A stretch of 49,190 nt of DNA from JARKQH01 sp964631605 (lineage in GTDB: Bacteria > Verrucomicrobiota > Verrucomicrobiia > Limisphaerales > UBA8199), in the NCBI GenBank assembly GCA_964631605.1, contig CAZVYG010000031.1, forward strand, positions 1 to 49,190. Direction: 5' to 3'. A model generated the notes under the pieces. The model worked only from the letters and a program-made list of their open reading frames with translations, did no database searches and was not told the DNA's origin. Of this stretch, positions 1 through 7,405 are shown in pieces. Position numbers and translations under genes: made by a program. Position 1 is the first letter of the stretch, and each line of letters begins with the position of its first letter.

Positions 1-201
1 CTGACCCGGCCCTCGGGTCAATTTCCCTGCCAGCACGGGGTTGCCGCCGCCCCCGGCCGCGCCGTCCGGTCCGCGGTCGGTTCCGGGCACTCGCAGGATC
101 AATGAATCGGAGCCGCGGGTGAACCAGAAAACCAGACCGGCGGCTGCCAGGACCAAAGCGGCTGCAATCCAGACGCTGCGCGGAAGCCAGCCAGGCTTCA
201 T
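1..201 (-). CDS. N-terminal part of a membrane-anchored protein (runs off the left edge)
   Basis: A frame open from an ATG at 201 to the window edge encodes 67 residues beginning MKPGWLPRSVWIAAALVLAA. A short basic N-terminus is followed by one hydrophobic segment (about residues 9-27), so this is a signal anchor or uncleaved signal peptide. The next stretch is rich in Gly, Pro and Asp and looks like a flexible periplasmic linker. The functional domain lies outside the window, so the family cannot be named. The gene is divergent from the CAP-domain gene at 440, and the 238 nt between them must hold both promoters. No strong ribosome-binding site is visible. The signal-anchor pattern and continuous codon-like frame make a real gene likely. 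Confidence 0.6.
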   Translation of the reverse strand, partial: MKPGWLPRSVWIAAALVLAAAGLVFWFTRGSDSLILRVPGTDRGPDGAAGGGGNPVLAGKLTRGPGQ

Positions 202-439
202 AAGGGCCGCCCGCCCGGGCTCTTGTATCTACTGGCGTTTTGCACACTTCCCTTGTAGCCGGAAACGGTTGGCAGGTCGAGTTTTTCGCCGGTGCAGCCG
301 ATGCCGACCGCAATGAAAATCTTGAATTGGAGAGGCTTCTCTGGCACCACAACTGCTGTCATCGCCCCGTCCTGCTCCTGCTTGGCGGGGGCGGCGCGGC
401 TCGTACAGGCCGGAACCTGAACCGTGATTAAACCGTAGT

Positions 440-2443
440 ATGCTGCGTGCAAAGCTGTTTCGGACAGCGATCATTCCCTTTCTGCTTTTACCCGTAACCT
501 CGCTTCAGAGCGCTCCCGAAGTGCTGCCGGGCGTGGAACCCAAGGCGCCGCCGTCCAACCCACCGGTTCAGTCGCGGGCGGTTTTTGCCGCCGAAGATGG
601 CCCTCTCCCCGGCCCGGGGCCAACCCTGTGGTCCATCGGGCAGCCGACCGACGAGGAGCAGCTTTACCTCGAGTACATCAACCGCTCGCGCGCCAATCCG
701 CCGGCGGAAGGGATTCGGCTCGCTTTCACCACCGACCCGGCTGTGCGGGCGGCTTACGACTATTTCGGCGTGGACACCAACCTGCTCATCTCGCAGTTCA
801 ACGCCATCAGCCCGGTGCCGCCGCTGGCGATGAACGCGCAACTGGTGGCCGCCGCCCGTTGGCAAAGCGGGGACATGTTCACCAACGAATATCAGGGTCA
901 TTACCAGACCAACGGCATGGGGCCGGGCGAGCGGATGACTGCCATGGGTTACAATTGGATAACCTACGGCGAGAATGTTTATTCCTATGCCGAGTCAGTT
1001 TGGCAGGGCCACGCCGGGTTCAACGTGGACTGGGGATACGGACCGGGCGGCATGCAGACCCCTCCCGGTCATCGCAACACGATTCACAATGGCAGTCTGC
1101 GCGAGGTGGGAGTTGGTATTGTCAACGGTGTGAACGGAAGCGTCGGCCCCCAACTGGTGACTCAGGATTTTGGGACGCGAGTCGGCGCCACGCCCATGAT
1201 CACCGGCGTGGTGTTCTACGACTTCAATACCAACGGTTTTTATGACCTCGGGGAGGGCATCGGCGGTGTCACGGTCTCGGTGTCGAATTCGGCCTATTAC
1301 TCGGTGACGGCCGATTCCGGCGGCTACGCCGTTCCGGTGAGCAGCAACGGTGGTTATGCCGTCAACTTTTCGGCGAGTGGTCTGGCCGTGCAAAAGACGG
1401 CCGTGATCTCCAGCCTCCAAAACGCGAAGGTGGATTACGTTCCGACTTACTCTCCGCCGGTGGTGAGTGGCCCGGCTCCGGCATTCCTCAATCAGGGGAA
1501 TCTCTACAATTTCAGTGCCGTCGGCGCCAGTACCGGCTACCAGTGGCAGCAGGCGGTGGTGTCGCCCTGCGCCGCGGTCGAGGGAGCCGAAAACGGCCTG
1601 GCGCAGGTGACGGTGGTCAGTTCCCCGGGTTATTCGGTATTGGCGAGTGACGTGAAATATGCGGGAAGCTGGTCCTTCCACCTGGCGCATCCGCCGGACC
1701 CCTCCGCCCCCGTGGACCAATCCATCACCCTCAACGGTCTATTTCTGCCCGGCACGGCCAGCCAGTTGAGCTTTTACAAGCGCCTGGGCTATGCGGCCTC
1801 GAGTCAGGTCGCCCGCGCCCAGGTGTCCGCCGATGGCGGACGAAGCTGGCAGGACCTGTGGAGTCAGGCGGGTAATGACGGCTTCGAATCAGCCTTCACT
1901 CCGGTGACCGTTTCCTTGACCGCGTATGCAGGCCGGGTGGTGCAACTGCGTTTTTTGTATGACTATATCGGAGGGTCGTTTTATCCGCAGACCAGCGCCG
2001 GAGTTGGCCTTTACGTTGACAACATTGCGGTCAGTAATGCCGAGTGTTTGCTCAATCTCGCCACAGCCTCGATCGCGGGCACGAGTTTTAGCTTTACGCC
2101 CACGGTGGTCACGAACTATGTCTTGCGGGTGCGCGCTCAGATTAACAGCCGGACCCTGGATTGGGGGCCGGTGTTTCGAACCAGCGCGGTCACCCCCCCG
2201 CCGGTGCTCACGGTGGTGACCAAGCCGGTTGTGACATCCGGCCAGGTGCAAGCCGAGTTTACGGTGGCGAACTATCGCTCGGGCATGACCTTCGAGCTGT
2301 GGAAGGCCGGTTCACCAGCCGGAGTTTGGGCCAAAGACACTTCGGCGACCTTTCAAACCGTGGTGGCTGACAGCCGTTTCCGCTTCACCACGACCACCGG
2401 AGGCGCCAGCCAGGGCTATTACCGCGTCAAAGCGTTGTATTGA
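440..2443 (+). CDS. Secreted CAP (SCP/PR-1-like) domain protein with C-terminal Ig/SdrD-like domains
   Basis: A 667-residue exported protein. Residues 1-26 form a signal peptide with a hydrophobic core and a likely cut after LQSA. A CAP domain spans about residues 70-250. It carries the family landmarks: a His in GHYQTNG, the GEN tripeptide (YGENVYS), and GHRNTIHNGSLREVGVG, which matches the CAP 'GHR-N-L-E-GVG' block. The cavity His/Glu set therefore looks intact. A B-type repeat of the SdrD kind follows (GVVFYDFNTNGFYDLGEGIGG), then a beta-rich tail of several hundred residues without recognised motifs. Bacterial CAP proteins are extracellular and mostly of unknown activity; proteolytic, lipid-binding and adhesive roles have been reported in the superfamily. 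Predicted location is the cell surface or medium. It is not in an evident operon. Confidence 0.85.
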   Translation: MLRAKLFRTAIIPFLLLPVTSLQSAPEVLPGVEPKAPPSNPPVQSRAVFAAEDGPLPGPGPTLWSIGQPTDEEQLYLEYINRSRANPPAEGIRLAFTTDPAVRAAYDYFGVDTNLLISQFNAISPVPPLAMNAQLVAAARWQSGDMFTNEYQGHYQTNGMGPGERMTAMGYNWITYGENVYSYAESVWQGHAGFNVDWGYGPGGMQTPPGHRNTIHNGSLREVGVGIVNGVNGSVGPQLVTQDFGTRVGATPMITGVVFYDFNTNGFYDLGEGIGGVTVSVSNSAYYSVTADSGGYAVPVSSNGGYAVNFSASGLAVQKTAVISSLQNAKVDYVPTYSPPVVSGPAPAFLNQGNLYNFSAVGASTGYQWQQAVVSPCAAVEGAENGLAQVTVVSSPGYSVLASDVKYAGSWSFHLAHPPDPSAPVDQSITLNGLFLPGTASQLSFYKRLGYAASSQVARAQVSADGGRSWQDLWSQAGNDGFESAFTPVTVSLTAYAGRVVQLRFLYDYIGGSFYPQTSAGVGLYVDNIAVSNAECLLNLATASIAGTSFSFTPTVVTNYVLRVRAQINSRTLDWGPVFRTSAVTPPPVLTVVTKPVVTSGQVQAEFTVANYRSGMTFELWKAGSPAGVWAKDTSATFQTVVADSRFRFTTTTGGASQGYYRVKALY

Positions 2444-2487
2444 GCGTGGCAGGCGAAGAAGCGCCGGCGCGACGTTCATCGTCGTGA

Positions 2488-3732
2488 ATGATTATGAGCC
2501 TTTTGTCCCATCCTCTGGCGCGGGCATGGCTGACGGTGGGACTGCTCTGGTTCGTCGCGTGTCTGAATTACCTGGATCGCGTGATGATCACCACCATGCG
2601 CGCCTCGCTGGTGGAGGCCATCCCGATGACTGATGCGCAATTTGGACTGCTGACCTCGGTCTTCCGGTGGGGTTATGCTTTTGTAAGCCCTGCCGCGGGG
2701 TTTCTGGCGGATCGGTTCAGCCGCAGCCGGGTGGTGCTGGGGAGTCTGTTTGTTTGGTCGGCCGTCACCTGGCTGACCGGCCATGCCCAGACCTTCAACC
2801 AACTCCTGCTGGCGCGGGCGCTCATGGGGGTCAGCGAGGCGTGCTACATTCCGGCCGCCCTGGCCTTGATTATGGATTATCATCGTGGGCCCACGCGCTC
2901 GCTGGCCACCGGTGTTCACATGACTGGCATCACGGTTGGCGCCGGGCTCGGAGGGCTTGGCGGGTGGCTGGCGGATCGGCACGAGTGGTCCTACGCCTTC
3001 AGCCTTTTTGGCATCATCGGCGTCGTCTATGCCGGTGTTCTGGCGTTGATGCTGCGGGACGCGCCGCGGCAGGGTGCAGGTGAGCTCAGGACCGGAGAGG
3101 CATCGGGCCCTGTGCGCTTTCTCGAGGCGGTGGTCAACTTGTTCAGCCGGGGCGCGTTTTGGCTGACTTTGGCTTTTTGGGCTTTGTTCGGCCTGGCGGG
3201 GTGGGCATTGGTGGGATGGCTGCCAACGTATCTTGCCGAACGCTTCCAACTCTCGCAGGGGACCGCGGGGCTTTCGGCCACCGGCTACCTGCAGGCGGCG
3301 TCTTTGGTTGGGGTGCTGGTCGGTGGTGCGTGGGCTGACCGCTGGAGCCGAACCAGCGAGCGGGGACGCATTTGGGTTCCGGTCATTGGCCTGTGTGTGG
3401 CCGCTCCGGCGATCTTTCTGGCCTCGCAAACCAGCCTGTTGCCGCTGGCAATCGCCGGCTTGCTCCTTTACGGCCTGGGCCGGGCGTTCACCGACTCGAA
3501 TATGATGCCGATCCTCTGCCTGGTGGCAGACCCGCGCTACCGCGCCACCGGCTACGGCATCCTTAACTTGTTCAGTTGCGTGGTTGGCGGATTGACCATC
3601 TACGCCGGCGGCGCATTGCGGGATGCCGAGTTTAACGTTCGGCTTTTGTTCGAGGCTGCCGCCGCCAGCCTGCTCCTCTGTGCGGGGCTGCTGGCCATGG
3701 TCAGGCCCAGTCGCTCGCCAACTCCGGCTTAA
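2488..3732 (+). CDS. MFS transporter, anion:cation symporter-like
   Basis: A 414-residue protein with about twelve hydrophobic segments. The first transmembrane segment has the ACS-family style WFVACLNYLDRVMITT, and the loop after segment 2 carries a motif A (GFLADRFSRSR). GWALVGWLPTYLAERF resembles the start of the second half in this family. The ACS family moves organic anions such as sugar acids, phthalate or glycerol phosphate with protons or sodium; the substrate cannot be read from sequence. ATG 2488 and ATG 2494 are both possible starts. It lies 44 nt after the CAP gene and converges on the aldo/keto reductase. The two stop codons overlap in the sequence TTAA at 3729-3732. Confidence 0.88.
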   Translation: MIMSLLSHPLARAWLTVGLLWFVACLNYLDRVMITTMRASLVEAIPMTDAQFGLLTSVFRWGYAFVSPAAGFLADRFSRSRVVLGSLFVWSAVTWLTGHAQTFNQLLLARALMGVSEACYIPAALALIMDYHRGPTRSLATGVHMTGITVGAGLGGLGGWLADRHEWSYAFSLFGIIGVVYAGVLALMLRDAPRQGAGELRTGEASGPVRFLEAVVNLFSRGAFWLTLAFWALFGLAGWALVGWLPTYLAERFQLSQGTAGLSATGYLQAASLVGVLVGGAWADRWSRTSERGRIWVPVIGLCVAAPAIFLASQTSLLPLAIAGLLLYGLGRAFTDSNMMPILCLVADPRYRATGYGILNLFSCVVGGLTIYAGGALRDAEFNVRLLFEAAAASLLLCAGLLAMVRPSRSPTPA

Positions 3733-4637
3733 GCCGTTTCCGCCAGAGCGCGATTCATTCGCTCGATGGCTTCGTCTATTTCGGCGCGGTCCTTGAAGCC
3801 GATGACGATGGAGTCAATCTCCGGCCGCGACATGGCAAAACGGATCGAGCGCTCGCGGTCGGCGGGGTTGGTGAAATCGCCGTTGCCGATGATTTTCATG
3901 CCGATGATGCCCCGGCCTTTGGCACGCATGGTTTTCATTTCGGCCAGCACCGGCTCGAGGTTGTCTCCCGGCTTGTTCCAGGTCTGCTCGGGGCCATCAA
4001 TGTGTTTGGCCTGGGGATTGATACGGACCAAGTGCACTTCGGTCCACGGCGAAGCGGTGGCCGCCTGCAAAGCGGGAAGGCTGTGGCAGGAGACACCTTT
4101 GCACAGAATCCATTTCTTCTCCTTGGCCTGGTCGAAGGCGTCCATCACCCGCCGGAAAGGGTCGGTCCAGCCCTCTTTGACCATGCAATGGATCAACATG
4201 CTGTCCACGTAATCGGTGTCAAACGCAACACGGTGCTTGTCTATGGCTTCCAGCACATTCTCGGGTTGGCCGGGGATTTTGGACTGAATGAAGAGGCGCT
4301 CCCGTGGGAGCCCCTTGATCGCCTGGCCGATCCACTCGAAGGTGCGGTAGCTCTGCGCGCAGTCAAAGTAAGTGATGCCCTGATCGTAAGCGTAGTGAAC
4401 CAGGTCCCTGAATCCTTCGCGACCCAGCGCCCGCTGGACCTCGCCGCTGTTGCTTCCCGTCCCCATTCCCAGCCGGCAGATTTTCAGCCCGGTCGTTCCG
4501 AGGGCGACCTGATCGGTGGCGGTGCGCCGGGCGGCGGCGCCGGACTTCAGGCCGCTGCACCCGCCCAGCAGCAGGGTGGTGGCAGCGAGGGTCGAGCGTT
4601 CCAGAAACTGGCGTCGGGACAGGGAAGAGGTTTTCAT
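3729..4637 (-). CDS. Tat-exported aldo/keto reductase
   Basis: A 302-residue NAD(P)H-dependent oxidoreductase of the aldo/keto reductase superfamily. The start at 4637 is chosen because it places SRRQFLERS, a twin-arginine motif, near the N-terminus. A hydrophobic stretch ending in LLGGC follows, so the protein is probably exported folded by Tat and lipid-anchored. An upstream ATG at 4676 would only add 13 residues. The catalytic tetrad is visible: Asp and Tyr in YFDCAQSY, Lys in FIQSKI and His in LIHC. The C-terminus has the NADP-binding-like IDSIVIGFKDRAEIDEAI. Similar Tat-tagged reductases are common in Verrucomicrobia and Planctomycetes, and their substrates are unknown. It lies 86 nt downstream of the URO-D-fold gene on the same strand, so the two may share a transcript. 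Confidence 0.85.
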   Translation of the reverse strand: MKTSSLSRRQFLERSTLAATTLLLGGCSGLKSGAAARRTATDQVALGTTGLKICRLGMGTGSNSGEVQRALGREGFRDLVHYAYDQGITYFDCAQSYRTFEWIGQAIKGLPRERLFIQSKIPGQPENVLEAIDKHRVAFDTDYVDSMLIHCMVKEGWTDPFRRVMDAFDQAKEKKWILCKGVSCHSLPALQAATASPWTEVHLVRINPQAKHIDGPEQTWNKPGDNLEPVLAEMKTMRAKGRGIIGMKIIGNGDFTNPADRERSIRFAMSRPEIDSIVIGFKDRAEIDEAIERMNRALAETA

Positions 4638-4723
4638 GGGGAGTGTCTTGTCAGCATTCGAGAGATTGCGGGCCATGCATTCATGTCAGGCTGGGTCCAA
4701 GATACCTGCGCCGGCGCGCCTGA

Positions 4724-5743
4724 TCAACCCGCGGTTTGCACGGCACCATAAAACGCGTCCAGATTGGCCAGGGGGGCGTTGGGCGGCACATCGCAACCGG
4801 AGGAAATGACGAAATTGCGATGGGCGGCCAGGGCAGCCAGAACGTGTCGCGCTCGCTGGCTCACTTCTTCGGGCGTTGACTGAACCAACACGCCGGTCGG
4901 ATCGAGGTTGCCGCAGATCACCACCTCCGGCGAAACCCTTGCCAGGGCGGCGGAGAGGTCCATGGGGGCCCCAAAGTGAAAAGTCTGCAGGCCGGTTTCC
5001 AGAATCGCAGGCAGGTGGAGCGCTTTGGCCGCGCAGTTGTGCAGTACCAACGCGAACCGGCCGTCGCTGACTGCCTCGCCAATCTGGCGAATGTAGGCCG
5101 AGGAAAAGGAGGCCATCATTCGCGGCGAGAGCAAGCCGGCCGCGGGTTCGGCCATGATCGCCCCGTCGGCTCCCGCGGCTTTGAAGGCCTGCAAGTAAGC
5201 AGTAAGGAACGCCGCGCTCTTTTCCAGCAGCACTTCCATCAATTCCGGTTCCGCAACCGTCAGTTCCATGGCTTCGCTGACTCCAACCAGGCGGGCCGCC
5301 AGCGAGAAGGGGCCGATGCAACCTCCCAGCACCAGCAACCCGCCCGACGCCGCCCGCAACCGCCGAACCGTCTCGAGGTAAACCCCGGTGCGAGCCGTGC
5401 CGGCTTCTGGAACTGTCAGGTCGCGCGCCGCCTGCATACTGGTGATCAGCCGCCCGGTCACGGAGGGCACTTCGGTGGCAGACATGTGAACCGAACAACC
5501 GAACGCTTCCGCCTCCGCGCTCAGGTCCATGGCGGATAGCAATACCGGCGTATTGTAGCGCTGGTGTAGTGCGAGTTGAGCCCCAACCTGAGCTTCCGGT
5601 CGGGTGACGACCTCCTGCACGGTGGCGCCGGTCAGTGCAAGGCCAGGATAAACCGCAATCGGCAGTGCCTGCCGTCGAGGAGTGGATAAGACCCACTGGT
5701 TGAAGCAGTTGCTGGTTCGTTCGGTCAACGTCACATGACTCAT
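4724..5743 (-). CDS. URO-D-fold methyltransferase (MtaA/CmuA-like), not HemE
   Basis: A 339-residue member of the uroporphyrinogen decarboxylase superfamily. The fold is suggested by the length and by blocks such as GGCIGPFSLAARLVGV and the C-terminal ISSGCDVPPNAPLANLDAF. In place of the HemE active-site arginines it shows LHNC (about residue 235) and SSGC (about residue 316), giving an H-x-C...C zinc ligand set. That is the hallmark of corrinoid-dependent methyltransferases such as MtaA, MtbA and CmuA, which move methyl groups between a cobalamin protein and a thiol. A methyl-transfer role on a small thiol or methylated compound is therefore more likely than haem synthesis. No corrinoid-binding protein gene is next to it. 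The start ATG at 5743 gives a complete N-terminus. Confidence 0.8.
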   Translation of the reverse strand: MSHVTLTERTSNCFNQWVLSTPRRQALPIAVYPGLALTGATVQEVVTRPEAQVGAQLALHQRYNTPVLLSAMDLSAEAEAFGCSVHMSATEVPSVTGRLITSMQAARDLTVPEAGTARTGVYLETVRRLRAASGGLLVLGGCIGPFSLAARLVGVSEAMELTVAEPELMEVLLEKSAAFLTAYLQAFKAAGADGAIMAEPAAGLLSPRMMASFSSAYIRQIGEAVSDGRFALVLHNCAAKALHLPAILETGLQTFHFGAPMDLSAALARVSPEVVICGNLDPTGVLVQSTPEEVSQRARHVLAALAAHRNFVISSGCDVPPNAPLANLDAFYGAVQTAG

Positions 5744-6068
5744 AGTTCGTTTGGATTATCAGCTACGGCATCACGCTGGGGAAAGCGTTTTCTGAATAAA
5801 CCGCTGTCAAGTTCTTGACGGTGGAGTTCCTGGCGATTGGGGTCAAAGGATATGGTCATCTGCCACGGCCAAACGCTGAGAAAGCCAATCGGCCTGGAAA
5901 GAAATGGCTCACTCGTCCGTATTTTTTGCGACAAGACCCGGGGAATCCCCGGGAGACCATTCAGTATTCTTTGGCCAGGAAGGATGTTCACTTAAGTTGC
6001 TGGCTTGGTTATATTTGAAACTGAGACGAAGCTGCTCCGACACGGGGCGGCAATGTTAATAGGGAACC
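5744..6068. other. Intergenic stretch between divergent genes
   Basis: 325 nt, less GC-rich than its surroundings, separating the minus-strand URO-D-fold gene from the plus-strand PEP-CTERM gene, so promoters for both should be here. The short open frames on both strands have no recognisable motif, signal peptide or start context. A ribosome-binding site AGGGA lies a few bases before the ATG at 6069. I see no convincing sigma-70 or sigma-54 promoter and no strong hairpin. Confidence 0.5.
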
Positions 6069-6812
6069 ATGAAAGTGCATAGAATTGGAAAGTGGACCGG
6101 AGCGTGGGTGGCTGCTGCGGTTTTGTTAATCCCAGCGGGCCTCCGTGGAGGCGATTTCATCTACCTGTTTGGTGAGACTTTCAGTGGCAGTTCACCCTCC
6201 GCCGAGCCGCCCTGGCTTTCGGCGGCCTTCCAAAGCGTCGGGGAGGATCACGTAAGACTAACAGTCACGACGCTAAACCTGAGCGGCGCCGAGAATATCA
6301 AGGAATTATATTTCAACGTTAACCCAGCCCTTGACCCGGACGAATTGACAGTGGGCCTCTTTGCGGGAAGCGGCGGGTTCCTGCTGCCGCGGGTCGCCAT
6401 CGGACCGGATCGGTTTAAGGCCGGCGGCGACGGTCTTTATGACCTCAAGCTCCAGTTTGCTCAAGGAGGGGGGCCGGACACGCGATTTACGACGGGGGAT
6501 TATTTCGTTTGTGAATTTTACGGCGTGCCCGGGTTGGCGCCGACTGACTTCGCGTTTCTCAGCAGTCCGGTGGGCGGGGAGGGACAACCGTTGTATGCGG
6601 CGGCCCACGTGCAGCGGATTGGGGCCGAGTCGTGCAGCGGCTGGCTTTTCGCCGACGCCCCCGTGCCGGTCCCCGTGCCGGAACCTGGACCGATTATGCT
6701 CTGGGTCATGGCGGGCATCATTTGGCTGGTGTTCGGATGGCCGCGTCAAGGTTGGGCTCTGGCGCCCGCACCAAAGCTCCAACGGGAGCCGTCACGGCAG
6801 AAGAAGCCCTGA
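6069..6812 (+). CDS. PEP-CTERM-type secreted protein
   Basis: A 247-residue exported protein. An N-terminal signal peptide (basic MKVHRIGK, then a hydrophobic core ending near LRGG) is followed by a beta-rich domain of about 170 residues. Its GDFIYLFGETFSGSSPSAEP and GLYDLKLQF patterns are typical of PEP-CTERM cargo. The C-terminus has a VPEPGPIML motif (about residue 205), a hydrophobic segment and a basic stretch WPRQ. This is the exosortase sorting signal that in known systems directs cleavage and surface attachment, usually with an exopolysaccharide. About 25 extra residues follow the basic stretch, longer than usual. No exosortase gene is in the window. A clear ribosome-binding site (AGGGA) precedes the ATG. 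The 3' end faces sixA across 13 nt. Confidence 0.85.
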   Translation: MKVHRIGKWTGAWVAAAVLLIPAGLRGGDFIYLFGETFSGSSPSAEPPWLSAAFQSVGEDHVRLTVTTLNLSGAENIKELYFNVNPALDPDELTVGLFAGSGGFLLPRVAIGPDRFKAGGDGLYDLKLQFAQGGGPDTRFTTGDYFVCEFYGVPGLAPTDFAFLSSPVGGEGQPLYAAAHVQRIGAESCSGWLFADAPVPVPVPEPGPIMLWVMAGIIWLVFGWPRQGWALAPAPKLQREPSRQKKP

Positions 6813-6825
6813 TTCCAGCAGGGGA

Positions 6826-7332
6826 TCAGGAGCTGATCAATCGCATCTGGGCCGGGGTGAGCAACCATTCCAGGGTGGCACACCGTCCAGGAGTCAACTC
6901 CCCGACGTTCAACAGGCAGACACCCCCTTTCTTCAAGGTCAAAGTGGAGGCTGGATTGCCGCTTACCAACCAACTGGCCAGCGAGCTTAAATAAGGCTCG
7001 TGTCCCACCAACAGCAGACTTTCCGTCTCCGGTTCCGCCTGCTTGATCCACTCCAGCAGTCGGCGCGCGCTGCCGCCCGGAACCAGGTGCTCGCACCGTT
7101 TCAGCCGCCGTTCTGCTCCCAGTGTTTCCGCGACGATTTCCGCAGTCTGTCGCGCCCTCAAGCAGGGACTGGTGAGAATCCGTTCGGGTTTGACTTTTAA
7201 CAGTTTCAACGCGGTTGCAATGGCTTGAACCCGGCGCTTCCCCTTGGGGGTCAAGGGCCGATCCGCATCGCGGGCGCAACCCGCCTCTTCGAGTTCGGCG
7301 GCAATTCCATGTCGGAGCAGGTAGAGTTTCAT
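6826..7332 (-). CDS. sixA: Phosphohistidine phosphatase SixA
   Basis: A 168-residue protein of the histidine phosphatase (phosphoglycerate mutase-like) superfamily. The N-terminus MKLYLLRHGIA contains the RHG signature with the phosphate-accepting His. LTSPCLRARQTAEIV carries the second conserved Arg, and LLVGHEPYLSSLASWL the second catalytic His. Length and motifs match SixA, which removes phosphate from histidine residues, for example on phosphotransfer proteins. The start at 7332 is chosen because the upstream extension adds 33 residues without family similarity and would overlap ppk1. It lies 73 nt downstream of ppk1 on the same strand, so it probably shares that transcript and may act on a histidine-phosphate regulatory or metabolic circuit linked to polyphosphate. 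Confidence 0.9.
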   Translation of the reverse strand: MKLYLLRHGIAAELEEAGCARDADRPLTPKGKRRVQAIATALKLLKVKPERILTSPCLRARQTAEIVAETLGAERRLKRCEHLVPGGSARRLLEWIKQAEPETESLLLVGHEPYLSSLASWLVSGNPASTLTLKKGGVCLLNVGELTPGRCATLEWLLTPAQMRLISS

Positions 7333-7405
7333 AAGCAGATGTAAAACTTCAATCAAACGCCGGCCTTCATCCAGTCCACCCTGACGGCTGGCGCGGCAGC
7401 CGCAT

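Noticed and set aside
4724..5743. Calling the URO-D-fold protein HemE
   Set aside because: The H-x-C...C zinc pattern and the divergent N-terminus point to the corrinoid methyltransferase branch.
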